A DNA stretch of 64,000 nt. Origin: Fervidobacterium sp. (GTDB taxonomy: Bacteria; Thermotogota; Thermotogae; Thermotogales; Fervidobacteriaceae). This document shows, one piece after another, positions 55,474 through 64,000 of this stretch. The stretch lies in the NCBI GenBank assembly GCA_026419195.1, contig JANZZV010000003.1, positions 209,903-273,902 on the forward strand. The letters are read 5' to 3'. The notes under the pieces were generated by a model. The model had not been told where the DNA came from. It searched no databases and was given only the letters and a program-made list of their open reading frames with translations. Each line of letters opens with the position of its first letter. Position 1 is the first letter of the stretch. The translations under genes were made by a program, and so were the position numbers.

Positions 55474-58182
55474 TCACTTTACTCTTTCACTTTCGGGTAC
55501 AGATATTCCAAACATACTGACAAAAATAAAGAAATCATCGTCGTTAACTTTCTTCGTTGTATCGCTTAAAAATCCTGCATTGAAGCTATTCAAAGATGGA
55601 TAAGGTGGTACAAACCCTTCTCTTGGTCCGATGTTGTAAACCAAGTTACCTTCGGAAACCTCTTGACCAAGGAATGGAGAAAACAATATCCAATCGTTTG
55701 CATCAACATCGTAATCACCATCAAAATCACCAGGAATATATAAAAATTTATTATTCTTGTAAACCGATTTTGCTTTTAGATTGTCCAGATCAACAAGCTG
55801 TCCTTGAATTTGAGAATAACCGTACAGCTCAAAAAACTGTCTGAACACAGAATCATCATTTCCATATAGCCGCGTTTTTTCAGGAAAGTAAAGATTCAAA
55901 GTTACCGTCGCTACTCTTGTTTTTTGAGCAAAAGGCAGAGCATAGTTTGAGAAAACATAATTTAACTCATTGTCCTTGACATAACTAAGAGCATCGACTA
56001 TTGAAACATTCGGTGCAGGGTTATTCTGACCTGTCAAATTAGCTTCTACGATTTTTACCCCACCTTTCGTTTTTAGTTGCAATTTATGTGCTATAGAATT
56101 AGGTGCGGCATCCAAGAAAAGGTATCCTTTGACATTTCCATAAGCAAATTCTGGTAACAGTAAAGTTATGGTAGCAGACAGCTCTGCATAGTAAATCTCT
56201 ATATAGTGAGGTCCGCTCAAAGGTAATGAAACAGAGTCTTTATCATAAACTGTGGATTTCGTGTAACCTCCAGGCACATCAGGATTCCATGAATATATAT
56301 CCCATCTATAAGCGTAAAATTTCTTACCTCCTTGATCAGTTTTCGAACTTATTATCATTTTCGCTTGTGCAGGATTGTTTCTGTAATCATTGTAATCGAA
56401 AATACCTATTTTGCTTTCTGTTGATTCACCTAAATTACCTGACAAAGGATATTTATGGTAAATGTAGTATCTGTATTTCGCATCAGTGTACACTTTAACC
56501 GTTCTGTCGTTGAATCTGTAAGTTAGCACAGCTGGATTATCGCTTTCTGATGGACCCTCGTAGGCATCAGGACCTGATTTATTCCAGAATCTGAACTTAA
56601 AGAGTGAATCGGTTGCTGGAGGAGTACCGCCCTTTACAACAGAGCTTTTAAATGTGCCTCTTAACAAAACTGCTAACTGGGTTCTTTTGCTAAAGGTTAC
56701 CCTAAGTTTTTGAGTACCTGGGATGCCGGCAACAACACGTGCAGGATCTGTAACATTAGTTCTGTAATCTTGAAATGATCCTGCAACACTGTTATCAGCG
56801 TTCAACAACGTTGCATCATATAAAAGACCGTAGTTTGTTTCATCACCGAGTATGTTACTTGAGAGAGGTCTTCCGTAAAATCCTTCAACAGCGTTTATGA
56901 ATATCCTTGTTCTAAATTGCATCGAAGCTGAATCGATAAAGTTGGTTCGATATGCATTTGCCCCATACATACCCCATATACCGTAAGGACCGCGTGCATC
57001 TGTTTTCCAAGCATAAATTGTACCATTGTTATCGGCAGATGCAAAGACATAATATTCTGTCCCCACAGCACCAAGTGGTGCAACTCCAACTGCGGCACTC
57101 ATTGGAAAAGACCTATTTGTGTTAAATTCAACAACTTTTTCCAATCTTCCGAGAGCTGAATCAAATGAAAGTACCGTAATCTTTCCAGAATATTCGCCAC
57201 CGGTAGATGGAACTACAATGTATGTCAGTCCATTACCTTTTTTCAATATAGCTGGAGTAGCTGTTATATTCTGCCCAATAGTATTTTCAGCAACTTTCGT
57301 TAAGCTGTTGTTCAAAACAACGACTTTTCCATTATCTCCAAACAGGTAAATAAAACCTTCTCCATCGATTAAAGGTCCGCAACTGTTTGCTGAATTTAAG
57401 TATTTTACATGTATTTCACTCCCAGAAGGATCGATCTTGTATAAGATTCCGTTTGCACTTAATGCGTACACAAAACCAGCTTCATCCATAGCCATTGGAA
57501 CGGCAAATTCTCCAGATATTGAAATTTTTAATGTTAGTGTTGCAAAGGTACTTGCATCGATTTCATAAAACTTACCGTTTGAAGTCATAACGTATAATCT
57601 AGACCTATCCGGTGTAAGTATTGGAGGAATTTTGATAGGTGAATCAACACTACGCTCTTTTGATTCAGTAGTAATTTCTGTGGGTTGTGAACCACTAACG
57701 TCATAAACAAGCTTATATATCTTACCTGAGAGCGTACCGAAAAACGCGTAAGCCTTATTATTTGTTTTATCTGAATAAGCAACAAGTCCTATGGAAGCAT
57801 TGTCTATATCTTTCGTAACTGAAGAATTAGCCTCAACTTTGTGAATCACGAACTTATTTTGCTGGTTTTGCGCTTGCGCAGTAACGTAAACTACGTAGTT
57901 GTTATTTGAGCCAAACTCTAAATACGCAGGTGGAGCGACTACATTAACTATTGCTGGAGCTTGTCCTCGGGCGGTCACCGCTCCTGTTGGTGTTATTTCA
58001 TACAGCTCTCCAAATTTTGATAAAAACAAAATATTACCACCGTTTTTTACTATTAACCCTGGTCCTTGTTTGCCTATCTGCTTAATGTATCCAGTTTCAG
58101 CCCACAGACCTTCGTAGTAGAATGAAAATATAACACTACTGAGAGCAAAACAAAAAATAACCAAAATGTTTGCAAACTTCAT
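55474..58182 (-). CDS. Exported beta-propeller protein with dockerin-like calcium motif
   Basis: A 902-residue protein with signal peptide (about residues 1-20). Residues about 25-420 hold PQQ/WD-like propeller blades with repeats such as FVYALSANGILYKID and FIYLFGDNGKVVVL. The middle 400 residues are beta-rich and not recognised. Near residues 815-840 lies GDFDGDYDVDANDWILF, a dockerin-type EF-hand calcium loop followed by a helix, and a weaker second copy with VNDDDFFIF near residue 880. Dockerin pairs usually dock to cohesin domains or fold structurally. The ATG at 58182 follows GGAGGG; a frame to 58197 begins within that site. It is between two lipoprotein-like genes. Confidence 0.75.
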   Translation of the reverse strand: MKFANILVIFCFALSSVIFSFYYEGLWAETGYIKQIGKQGPGLIVKNGGNILFLSKFGELYEITPTGAVTARGQAPAIVNVVAPPAYLEFGSNNNYVVYVTAQAQNQQNKFVIHKVEANSSVTKDIDNASIGLVAYSDKTNNKAYAFFGTLSGKIYKLVYDVSGSQPTEITTESKERSVDSPIKIPPILTPDRSRLYVMTSNGKFYEIDASTFATLTLKISISGEFAVPMAMDEAGFVYALSANGILYKIDPSGSEIHVKYLNSANSCGPLIDGEGFIYLFGDNGKVVVLNNSLTKVAENTIGQNITATPAILKKGNGLTYIVVPSTGGEYSGKITVLSFDSALGRLEKVVEFNTNRSFPMSAAVGVAPLGAVGTEYYVFASADNNGTIYAWKTDARGPYGIWGMYGANAYRTNFIDSASMQFRTRIFINAVEGFYGRPLSSNILGDETNYGLLYDATLLNADNSVAGSFQDYRTNVTDPARVVAGIPGTQKLRVTFSKRTQLAVLLRGTFKSSVVKGGTPPATDSLFKFRFWNKSGPDAYEGPSESDNPAVLTYRFNDRTVKVYTDAKYRYYIYHKYPLSGNLGESTESKIGIFDYNDYRNNPAQAKMIISSKTDQGGKKFYAYRWDIYSWNPDVPGGYTKSTVYDKDSVSLPLSGPHYIEIYYAELSATITLLLPEFAYGNVKGYLFLDAAPNSIAHKLQLKTKGGVKIVEANLTGQNNPAPNVSIVDALSYVKDNELNYVFSNYALPFAQKTRVATVTLNLYFPEKTRLYGNDDSVFRQFFELYGYSQIQGQLVDLDNLKAKSVYKNNKFLYIPGDFDGDYDVDANDWILFSPFLGQEVSEGNLVYNIGPREGFVPPYPSLNSFNAGFLSDTTKKVNDDDFFIFVSMFGISVPESERVK

Positions 58183-58262
58183 CTTATATCCCTCCAACTA
58201 AATGTCCTATCATAAGTAATTATCGACACAAGTTAATGGAAAGTTAAGAAAAATCCATTAAT

Positions 58263-59825
58263 TTACTGAACGTAAATTAGAAATCTTCCAATGTCTCGCA
58301 TTAGATTTCCACTTTTATCGGCAACATTCATAATAGATAGGTAATAGTATCCAACAGCAACATATGTTGAAACAGCAAATGTTACCTTTCTAAGATCACT
58401 TGAGACTTCAAAAACCTCCATAACAAGGTCTCTGTAAAATCCTTCGCTTTCATCTTCTTTAATAAGCAACCTTGGTTTTGTCGTTAAGCTTATTCCGCCA
58501 GGATCCTCAACTGTTAACTTAAATGTTATGAGCCCCGGTGAAACAAAATTATCCTGACCAAGTTTTAATTCAACATTATTAGCGTACAAGGAGACAAACT
58601 TTGGTCCATTGTAATCTCTTACAGCGATCGTAGTTTCAGCGATGCCTGCTCTCCCGTCCTCAGATTCCGCATAAATTGTTATGTAATGTTCACCCTCCTC
58701 CACTTCCCAGAGAGTGAACAATTGAGGATTTTTAACATTTTCATTTGGGTATTCAGCAATTCTTTTCCCATCCACAAGATATATTATCTTAGAATATTTT
58801 ACATCCTTTTCCTCAGGTATCATAGCTATCACAGCAGTGCGACCGGCAGTTAGCTCACTAGGACTCAGCTCTACCTTGAACCTTAACGCTGTTCCACCGA
58901 CGTATATTCTTTTTGCAAAGGTGTACATATTTCCTTCTTTATCATAAGCTACAACGTTTATCGCATGAGTTCCTGTATCTTTTTTACCTATGGAGATTTC
59001 TTCCGTATAAATGGTACCACTTATATTTCTTTCAACAACAGCCTCACCATCAAAGGTTAGTCTAAATTTAGAAAGCTCAACATTATCTCTCAAAGTAACC
59101 CTGAGTGTTATATTTGATTCTGGGGAATAAAAAGTATCAGCTGATACTGTTATTTCAGGTGGAATTTTATCATTCTGGTTTACCCGAAGAACTAAGGTAG
59201 TTGAATCTTGCGTATCGTATGCTTTCGTTCTTACAAACAACTGGATTAAACCACTTTTTTGAATTTTTCCAAGCCTAATAAAATTGTAACCAGGAGAAAC
59301 TTGAATATTAGTCGTGTTTGACGAATCAACTAATAGACCATTTGCAGTCAGATCTATCTTTGGATTGCTACTTCCAATTTTTAGCTGTAATAATACTTCA
59401 TCACCTTCGTACAACTTATTTGGTATAACACTTATTTTCTCTATATAAGGTGGTAAAGAATCATAAACAACAATTTGTTTTTGATCTACATAAGTTTTGC
59501 CATCAACAACAGAAAATCCTTTGGCTTCCAATTTATAAATTCCTGGTTTTTCTGGTTTCCAACTAAACTTGTAAGGATAAGATTTCAACAATTCTGTGAT
59601 CTTTGTATCACTACTTTCTATACTCAAAAATATCTTTGGAATACCAGGTTCAAGTGTTTCAATCATCATATCAATAGTTTTCCCAACTTTTCCAACTTGA
59701 CTCACTTTGATGTCCAGAGCTTTGAAAGGTTTGCTAAGTTCTGCTGATTTCATACAGCTTTGGAGCACTACAATCGAAATAACTGCCAAAACAAAAACTC
59801 CAACTGAAATTGCAAATCTTCCCAC
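58263..59825 (-). CDS. Lipoprotein with repeated Ig-like domains
   Basis: A 520-residue exported protein. The N-terminal helix ends in VVLQSC, a fair lipobox, so it is probably lipid-anchored. The rest is a chain of about five beta-sandwich segments with the recurring pattern of proline, DNVE-type loop and aromatic strands (for example PPEITVSADTFY and KFVSLYANNVEL), like bacterial Ig-like or cadherin-type modules. It starts at GTG 59825, five bases after GGGGAGTGA; an in-frame TTG at 59840 overlaps that site. The propeller gene follows 80 bases later on the same strand. Adhesion or toga structure is plausible but not shown. Confidence 0.72.
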   Translation of the reverse strand: MGRFAISVGVFVLAVISIVVLQSCMKSAELSKPFKALDIKVSQVGKVGKTIDMMIETLEPGIPKIFLSIESSDTKITELLKSYPYKFSWKPEKPGIYKLEAKGFSVVDGKTYVDQKQIVVYDSLPPYIEKISVIPNKLYEGDEVLLQLKIGSSNPKIDLTANGLLVDSSNTTNIQVSPGYNFIRLGKIQKSGLIQLFVRTKAYDTQDSTTLVLRVNQNDKIPPEITVSADTFYSPESNITLRVTLRDNVELSKFRLTFDGEAVVERNISGTIYTEEISIGKKDTGTHAINVVAYDKEGNMYTFAKRIYVGGTALRFKVELSPSELTAGRTAVIAMIPEEKDVKYSKIIYLVDGKRIAEYPNENVKNPQLFTLWEVEEGEHYITIYAESEDGRAGIAETTIAVRDYNGPKFVSLYANNVELKLGQDNFVSPGLITFKLTVEDPGGISLTTKPRLLIKEDESEGFYRDLVMEVFEVSSDLRKVTFAVSTYVAVGYYYLSIMNVADKSGNLMRDIGRFLIYVQ

Positions 59826-59899
59826 TTTCTCACTCCCCAAAATACTTCAGTTTTCATATGGATTATTCTTCGTTTTTCGTTTTATCTCCTAAATCCAAC

Positions 59900-59927
59900 T
59901 TGATTTTTCAAAAATGTGTGTTATAAT
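59900..59927 (+). promoter_or_regulatory. Promoter of the tRNA-Ala gene
   Basis: TTGATT (59900-59905) and TATAAT (59922-59927) with a 16-base spacer, 17 bases before the tRNA. Confidence 0.75.
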
Positions 59928-59944
59928 TTTGCTGGATTATGTCC

Positions 59945-60020
59945 GGGGCCGTAGCTCAGGTGGGAGAGCGCTACCATGGCACGGTAGAGGTCGTGGGTTC
60001 AAGTCCCATCGGCTCCACCA
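59945..60020 (+). tRNA. tRNA-Ala (GGC anticodon)
   Basis: The 76-base cloverleaf has acceptor arms GGGGCCG and CGGCTCC, D-arm with GTAGCTCAGGTGGGAGAGC, anticodon stem CTACC/GGTAG with loop ATGGCAC (anticodon GGC, reading GCC and GCU alanine codons), T-arm with GTTCAAGTC and an encoded CCA end. The third acceptor pair is G-U. Confidence 0.96.
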
Positions 60021-60046
60021 AAAAATCAACTTTTTTGTAGATTATT

Positions 60047-60078
60047 AACGTTGGGCATTCGTCCCAACGTTTATTTTT
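60047..60078 (+). terminator. Terminator after tRNA-Ala
   Basis: AACGTTGGG-CATTCGT-CCCAACGTT followed by TATTTTTT. Confidence 0.85.
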
Positions 60079-60215
60079 TATTTTCAAGCAAAAATTTACA
60101 TTGGCTTGGTGCGAAAAAAAGCAAAAACGACATATAAAGATCAATAATTTCATTTAAAACAGATTAGTTGCAATTTTTCAGGATTCACAATTTGCTTTTT
60201 TTTGTTATACTCAAA

Positions 60216-60242
60216 TTAGCACACGAAATATTAGAGTGATAA
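60216..60242 (+). promoter_or_regulatory. CIRCE operator of groES-groEL
   Basis: TTAGCACAC-N9-GAGTGATAA differs from the consensus TTAGCACTC-N9-GAGTGCTAA at one base in each arm, with the exact nine-base spacer. It lies just after a TATACT -10-like box (60206-60211) and before the groES ribosome binding site, the normal place for HrcA repression. Confidence 0.85.
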
Positions 60243-60276
60243 TAAACCAAAACTGTGACAGGAGGGGGTAAAGTGT

Positions 60277-60546
60277 ATGAAAGTGAAACCACTTGGTGAA
60301 AGACTGCTTATAAAGCCTATTGTTGAGGAAAAGAAAACAGCAGGAGGTATTGTACTTCCAGATGCTGCAAAGGAAAAACCTATGAAAGCTGAAATAGTTG
60401 AAATAGGTAAACTTCCCGAAGGTTGCGAGCTTAAAGTTGGAGATAAGGTTATCTTCAACAAATATTCCGGTACGGAAATAAAAATCGAAGAGGAAGACTA
60501 TATCATTATTGATGTAAACGACATTCTTGCAAAAATTGAACAATAA
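60277..60546 (+). CDS. groES: Co-chaperonin GroES
   Basis: The 89-residue GroES forms the seven-fold lid of the GroEL chamber. It has [13 protein letters not shown] at the N-terminus, the mobile loop around [17 protein letters not shown] and the C-terminal [16 protein letters not shown]. It is shorter than some relatives (95-100 residues). GGAGGGGG precedes the ATG. A CIRCE operator upstream implies control by HrcA, and groEL follows after 17 bases. Confidence 0.97.
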   Translation: MKVKPLGERLLIKPIVEEKKTAGGIVLPDAAKEKPMKAEIVEIGKLPEGCELKVGDKVIFNKYSGTEIKIEEEDYIIIDVNDILAKIEQ

Positions 60547-60563
60547 AGGAGGAGGTGTGAGTT

Positions 60564-62183
60564 ATGGCAAAGTTGTTGAGATACAGTGAAGAAGCAAGAA
60601 GGTCTCTTGAATCAGGTGTTGACGCAGTTGCTAATGCTGTTAAGATAACACTTGGTCCAAAAGGGAGAAATGTTGTTATCGAAAAATCTTGGGGTAGTCC
60701 GACTATTACAAACGATGGTGTTTCTATTGCAAAAGAAATCGAACTTGAAGACAAATTCGCAAATTTAGGTGCTCAGCTTGTAAAAGAGGTTGCAAGTAAG
60801 ACAAACGATGTTGCGGGTGACGGTACAACAACAGCAACAGTACTTGCACAAGCAATGATTAAAGAAGGACTAAAAATGGTAGCAGCAGGTGCAAATCCAA
60901 TACTTGTGAAAAGAGGTATTGATAAAGCTACAGCCAAGGTTGTCGAAGAGATTAAGAAGATTTCTAAGAAACTTTCAAGCACTGAAGATATTGCTCATGT
61001 TGCAGCAATCAGTGCAAACAGCGAGGAAATAGGTAAGCTTATTGCGGAAGCAATGGAAAAAGTTGGAGAAGACGGTGTTATTACAGTTGAAGACAGCAAA
61101 ACGATCGATACTTATGTCGAATTTACAGAAGGTATGCAATTTGATAGGGGTTACATATCGCCATACTTTGTAACAGATCCAGAAAAAATGGAAGTTGTTT
61201 ACAACGAACCATTCATACTTATAACCGACAGAAAGCTTTCGAATGTCAAGCCTCTCATTCCAATTCTTGAGAAAGTTGCTCAAACTGGCAGACCACTCGT
61301 AATTATTGCAGAAGACGTTGAAGGTGAAATGCTTACAACGCTTGTTCTTAACAAACTTAAAGGTACGCTCAACACAGTTGCAGTAAAAGCTCCTGGTTTT
61401 GGTGATAGAAGGAAGGCAATGCTACAAGATATCGCTATCTTAACAGGCGGTATCGTTGCAAGTGAAGAAGTCGGAATTAATCTTGAAGATCTGACATTGC
61501 AAGATCTTGGAAAAGCAGACGTTGTAAGGGTTAAAAAAGACGAAACGATAATCGTAGGTGGTAAAGGTAAACCAGAAGAAATCAAAAAGAGAATTGCTCA
61601 AATCAAAGCTCAGATAGAGCAAACAACAAGTGAGTACGAAAAAGAAACACTCCAAGAGAGAATGGCAAAACTTGCTGGTGGTGTTGCAGTAATTAAAGTT
61701 GGTGCCGCAACAGAAACAGAACTTAAAGAAAAGAAGCACAGAATCGAGGATGCTCTTAGCGCTACTAGGGCAGCAGTCGAAGAAGGTATAGTTCCTGGCG
61801 GAGGAATTACGTTGTTAAGAGCAAGAAAAGTTCTCGAACCACTCCTTGGTGAGCTCACTGGTGATGAAAAACTTGGTGCACAAATTGTTTACAATGCACT
61901 CGAAGCACCTATCAAACAAATTGCTACTAACGCAGGTTACGATGGTGCAATTATTGTACACAATGTGCTTTCAAAAGACGAAGTTGCCTATGGATTTGAT
62001 GCATTGAAAGGTGAATACTGCAACATGTATGAACGTGGTATAATTGACCCGGCAAAGGTCACAAGAAGTGCTCTCCAAAATGCCGCATCAATCGCAGGTA
62101 TGTTGTTGACAACCGAAGTTCTTGTTGTTGAAAAACCTGAAGAGAAAAAGGGTGCATCAACTCCTGAAATGCCAGAATATTAA
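60564..62183 (+). CDS. groL: Chaperonin GroEL
   Basis: The 539-residue chaperonin folds proteins in an ATP-driven cycle with GroES. Conserved parts include the ATP-site [12 protein letters not shown] and [16 protein letters not shown], the equatorial [12 protein letters not shown] and the C-terminal [12 protein letters not shown]. The C-terminus ends PEMPEY without the common GGM repeats, as in several thermophiles. GGAGGAGG precedes the ATG. A strong terminator follows. Confidence 0.97.
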   Translation: MAKLLRYSEEARRSLESGVDAVANAVKITLGPKGRNVVIEKSWGSPTITNDGVSIAKEIELEDKFANLGAQLVKEVASKTNDVAGDGTTTATVLAQAMIKEGLKMVAAGANPILVKRGIDKATAKVVEEIKKISKKLSSTEDIAHVAAISANSEEIGKLIAEAMEKVGEDGVITVEDSKTIDTYVEFTEGMQFDRGYISPYFVTDPEKMEVVYNEPFILITDRKLSNVKPLIPILEKVAQTGRPLVIIAEDVEGEMLTTLVLNKLKGTLNTVAVKAPGFGDRRKAMLQDIAILTGGIVASEEVGINLEDLTLQDLGKADVVRVKKDETIIVGGKGKPEEIKKRIAQIKAQIEQTTSEYEKETLQERMAKLAGGVAVIKVGAATETELKEKKHRIEDALSATRAAVEEGIVPGGGITLLRARKVLEPLLGELTGDEKLGAQIVYNALEAPIKQIATNAGYDGAIIVHNVLSKDEVAYGFDALKGEYCNMYERGIIDPAKVTRSALQNAASIAGMLLTTEVLVVEKPEEKKGASTPEMPEY

Positions 62184-62196
62184 TTAACAAAATGAT

Positions 62197-62230
62197 AAAG
62201 CCAGGGTGAATTTCCACCCTGGCTTTTTAT
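62197..62230 (+). terminator. Terminator of the groES-groEL operon
   Basis: AAAGCCAGGGTG-AATTTC-CACCCTGGCTTT followed by TTATTTTTT. Confidence 0.92.
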
Positions 62231-62272
62231 TTTTTGTGGTTCTCAATCTACAGCTCAAAAGGAGTTGTTTTT

Positions 62273-62794
62273 ATGCGTGTGAGGCTTTTGGCCGTAACCG
62301 ATATTCGTGGGACGATTGCTTTGAGCGAATTTGATAAAATAGACTGGTCAAGTAAAGAAGATAAACAATTTTTTAAAAAGATAACGATGCAATCCGGCGT
62401 TGTAATCATGGGACGTAAGACATTCGAAACTATTGGTAAAAAGTTACCTCAAAGAGTTAATGTTGTATTAACTCACAACAGCGAATATGTTTTCGGTGAT
62501 CTGTTACCAGACGTAGTATTATCAGGAAATTGTAAGAAAATTTTACAAGATCTTCTCGAACTTGGCTACAACGATGTTTGTGTTATTGGTGGTCAAAGTG
62601 TTTTTACACAATTCGTACGCGAAGGCGCTGTAACAGACCTCTACTTAAGTATAGAGCCTATCGTACTTCCAAGTGGAATAAATTTGTTTAGCAATGAAAT
62701 ATTGAAAAAGATGGAGTTAAAATTAGAAAATATCTTGAAATTAAACGATAAAGGCACAATAAACGTCCATTACGTGGTAAAAAGAGATGTTTAG
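62273..62794 (+). CDS. folA: Dihydrofolate reductase
   Basis: This NADPH-dependent enzyme of 173 residues reduces dihydrofolate to tetrahydrofolate. It shows AVTDIRGTIAL at the N-terminus, VVIMGRKTFETIG (residues about 43-55), VVLTHN and the cofactor motif VCVIGGQSVF. The catalytic acidic residue is likely in the first helix (FDKIDW). Thermotoga dihydrofolate reductase is a similar, stable dimer. The ATG at 62273 follows AAAGGAG; an earlier in-frame start at 62234 lies before that site. RibD C-terminal-like reductases are an alternative but less likely. Confidence 0.85.
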   Translation: MRVRLLAVTDIRGTIALSEFDKIDWSSKEDKQFFKKITMQSGVVIMGRKTFETIGKKLPQRVNVVLTHNSEYVFGDLLPDVVLSGNCKKILQDLLELGYNDVCVIGGQSVFTQFVREGAVTDLYLSIEPIVLPSGINLFSNEILKKMELKLENILKLNDKGTINVHYVVKRDV

Positions 62795-62830
62795 ACGTAA
62801 TGGGTCACTGTGGATTATAAAAGAGATGAT

Positions 62831-62858
62831 TTGAAAAAAGCAAATATTTTGGTAAAAT
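62831..62858 (+). promoter_or_regulatory. Promoter of the EF-G-like gene
   Basis: TTGAAA (62831-62836) and TAAAAT (62853-62858) with a 16-base spacer; the ATG follows about 46 bases later behind GGAGGTGGGG. Confidence 0.6.
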
Positions 62859-62904
62859 ATACATCAGTGTATCGTTTCCAATAAGCATGCTTGGAGGTGG
62901 GGAA

Positions 62905-64000
62905 ATGGTTTCAAAGGATAAACGAACGGTGGTACTTGTAGGACACAACGGTTCAGGTAAGTCCACTCTCATGGTTGCTGCGTTGAACATGGGTGGATTC
63001 AACGTGACAAGGAAAGAGATCGACTCAGACCCAATTGAGATGCATAGGGGAGCAAGTATAAACTCGCACGTTGGGACATTCAAATTTGAAGGAAAACAGT
63101 ATACGTTTATAGACACTCCTGGTTTCAGTGATTTTATAGGCGAGGTTATAAGCGCTGTATTCGTGTCTGAAAACGTACTTAGTGTGGTTAACGCAACAGC
63201 TGGTGTGGAAATTCAAACAGAAAGAACTTGGTCAATAGCAAACGAAATGGAAAAACCGATAATGGTATTTATCAACCAGATGGATAAAGAAAGGGCAAAC
63301 TTTGAGAATACACTTTCTTCTTTAAAAGAAAGATTTGAAGCAAAGATAGTACCTATCGTCTATCCGATAGGTGAGGAATCAAGTTTTAAAGGTTTTGTTG
63401 ATATACTTTCTGGTAAGGCATACATTTACGATGGAGGAAAATCTAAAGTATCCGAAATACCATCAGAAATAAAAGATAAAATTGACGAATTTAAAATGTC
63501 CATAATGGAAGACATCGTATCACTCGATGATGGCTTGATGGAAAAATACTTTGCAGAAGAACCGATCTCTCCCGCAGAACTAATAAGTGCCCTAAGAAAG
63601 GGGTACATTGAAAGGCAGGTAGTACCAGTACTTGTTGGTTCGGCAGAGAAAAACATAGGTATAGATTTCTTGCTAAGGATAATAAACGACATAGGTGCAA
63701 CACCTCTTGAGGCAAAACCTTACAAAGGTAAACTTGAAAACGGAGACGAAATACAAATAAATCCATCGGAAACAGACCCACTTGTAGGATACACATTCAA
63801 AGCTGTAGTTGATCCATTTGTTGGAAAATTAAGCTTTATAAAGATAATTTCTGGCAATATGAAACCTGGCGATTCGTTTAACAATGTGACAAGAAGCACG
63901 CAAGAAAAAGCTGGACATTTGTATTTTGCCAAAGGTAAAGATACGTACGAAGTAGACGAAGTTTCATGTGGTGACATCGTAGTATTACCAAAACTGAAAG
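62905..64000 (+). CDS. Elongation factor G-like GTPase, 3' end cut by the window
   Basis: The first 365 residues of a translation-factor-family GTPase. Its P-loop is GHNGSGKST (residues 13-21), where canonical EF-G has AHIDAGKTT, and switch II is DTPGFSDF; NQMDKE is the G4 motif. This is the EF-G-like paralogue (EF-G2 type) found beside true EF-G in Thermotogales and other phyla. Its role in translation is not established. The frame stays open to the window's end, so domains III-V lie outside. It has its own promoter. Confidence 0.88.
   Translation, partial: MVSKDKRTVVLVGHNGSGKSTLMVAALNMGGFNVTRKEIDSDPIEMHRGASINSHVGTFKFEGKQYTFIDTPGFSDFIGEVISAVFVSENVLSVVNATAGVEIQTERTWSIANEMEKPIMVFINQMDKERANFENTLSSLKERFEAKIVPIVYPIGEESSFKGFVDILSGKAYIYDGGKSKVSEIPSEIKDKIDEFKMSIMEDIVSLDDGLMEKYFAEEPISPAELISALRKGYIERQVVPVLVGSAEKNIGIDFLLRIINDIGATPLEAKPYKGKLENGDEIQINPSETDPLVGYTFKAVVDPFVGKLSFIKIISGNMKPGDSFNNVTRSTQEKAGHLYFAKGKDTYEVDEVSCGDIVVLPKLK

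Overview
The window comes from a thermophilic member of the Thermotogales, most likely Fervidobacterium or a close relative. The evidence is an AT-rich genome with strong GGAGG-type ribosome binding sites, a 60-residue ferredoxin almost identical in layout to the Thermotoga one and sitting next to dnaA, a very long RpoC (1650 residues) with a large N-terminal insertion, and secreted proteins that look built for an outer sheath (toga). This placement rests on recognising protein families, not on a database search.

Layout. 1-4.6 kb: end of the flagellar hook-junction genes (flgK partial, flgL), a small-molecule/RNA methyltransferase whose coding region contains a perfect terminator-like palindrome, and purB. 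4.6-10.85 kb: a small membrane-anchored Thr/Glu-rich protein, then a five-gene oxidative ornithine degradation operon (ord, ortA, ortB, oraS, oraE). 10.9-18 kb: a coiled-coil PD-(D/E)XK-type nuclease protein, 1-pyrroline-5-carboxylate dehydrogenase, a transglutaminase-like protein paired with a dipeptide epimerase, and a broken gene for an [FeFe]-hydrogenase-like/chemoreceptor fusion. 18-28 kb (minus): rplJ-rplL-rpoB-rpoC with an L10 leader and an attenuator between rplL and rpoB. 28-31 kb (minus): a short division/cell-wall cluster, rsmH-ftsL-like-penicillin-binding protein. 31-34 kb (minus): M55 D-aminopeptidase, phosphate butyryltransferase-like enzyme, carbamate kinase. 34-36 kb: dnaA and ferredoxin.

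36.3-43 kb: an unknown polytopic membrane protein translationally coupled to a complete BMP/PnrA-type nucleoside ABC transporter. 43-44.3 kb: a YjbQ-family protein, a P-loop kinase that seems to start at CTG, and HU. 44.4-51.4 kb (minus): a tight five-gene signalling operon: CHASE2-adenylate cyclase, degenerate HD-GYP-like protein, DUF3307-like membrane protein, FecR domain/beta-barrel-like protein, and an intact GAF-HD-GYP phosphodiesterase. This is the best candidate for an undescribed system. 51.5-54.8 kb: a second YjbQ paralogue, a PAS-PAS-sigma54 activator and an MFS transporter. 54.8-59.8 kb (minus): three secreted or lipid-anchored surface proteins, one with a beta-propeller and a dockerin-like calcium motif. 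59.9-64 kb: tRNA-Ala(GGC), a CIRCE-controlled groES-groEL operon, dihydrofolate reductase and the start of an EF-G-like GTPase.

How it fits together. Several enzymes point to fermentation of amino acids and peptides: ornithine is cleaved to acetyl-CoA and alanine, P5C dehydrogenase makes glutamate, carbamate kinase and the acyl-phosphate-forming transferase can yield ATP, and the ferredoxin carries electrons. The dipeptide epimerase, M55 D-aminopeptidase and transglutaminase-like protein suggest reuse of peptides, perhaps wall-derived ones. No CRISPR array, rRNA operon, insertion sequence or prophage was seen.
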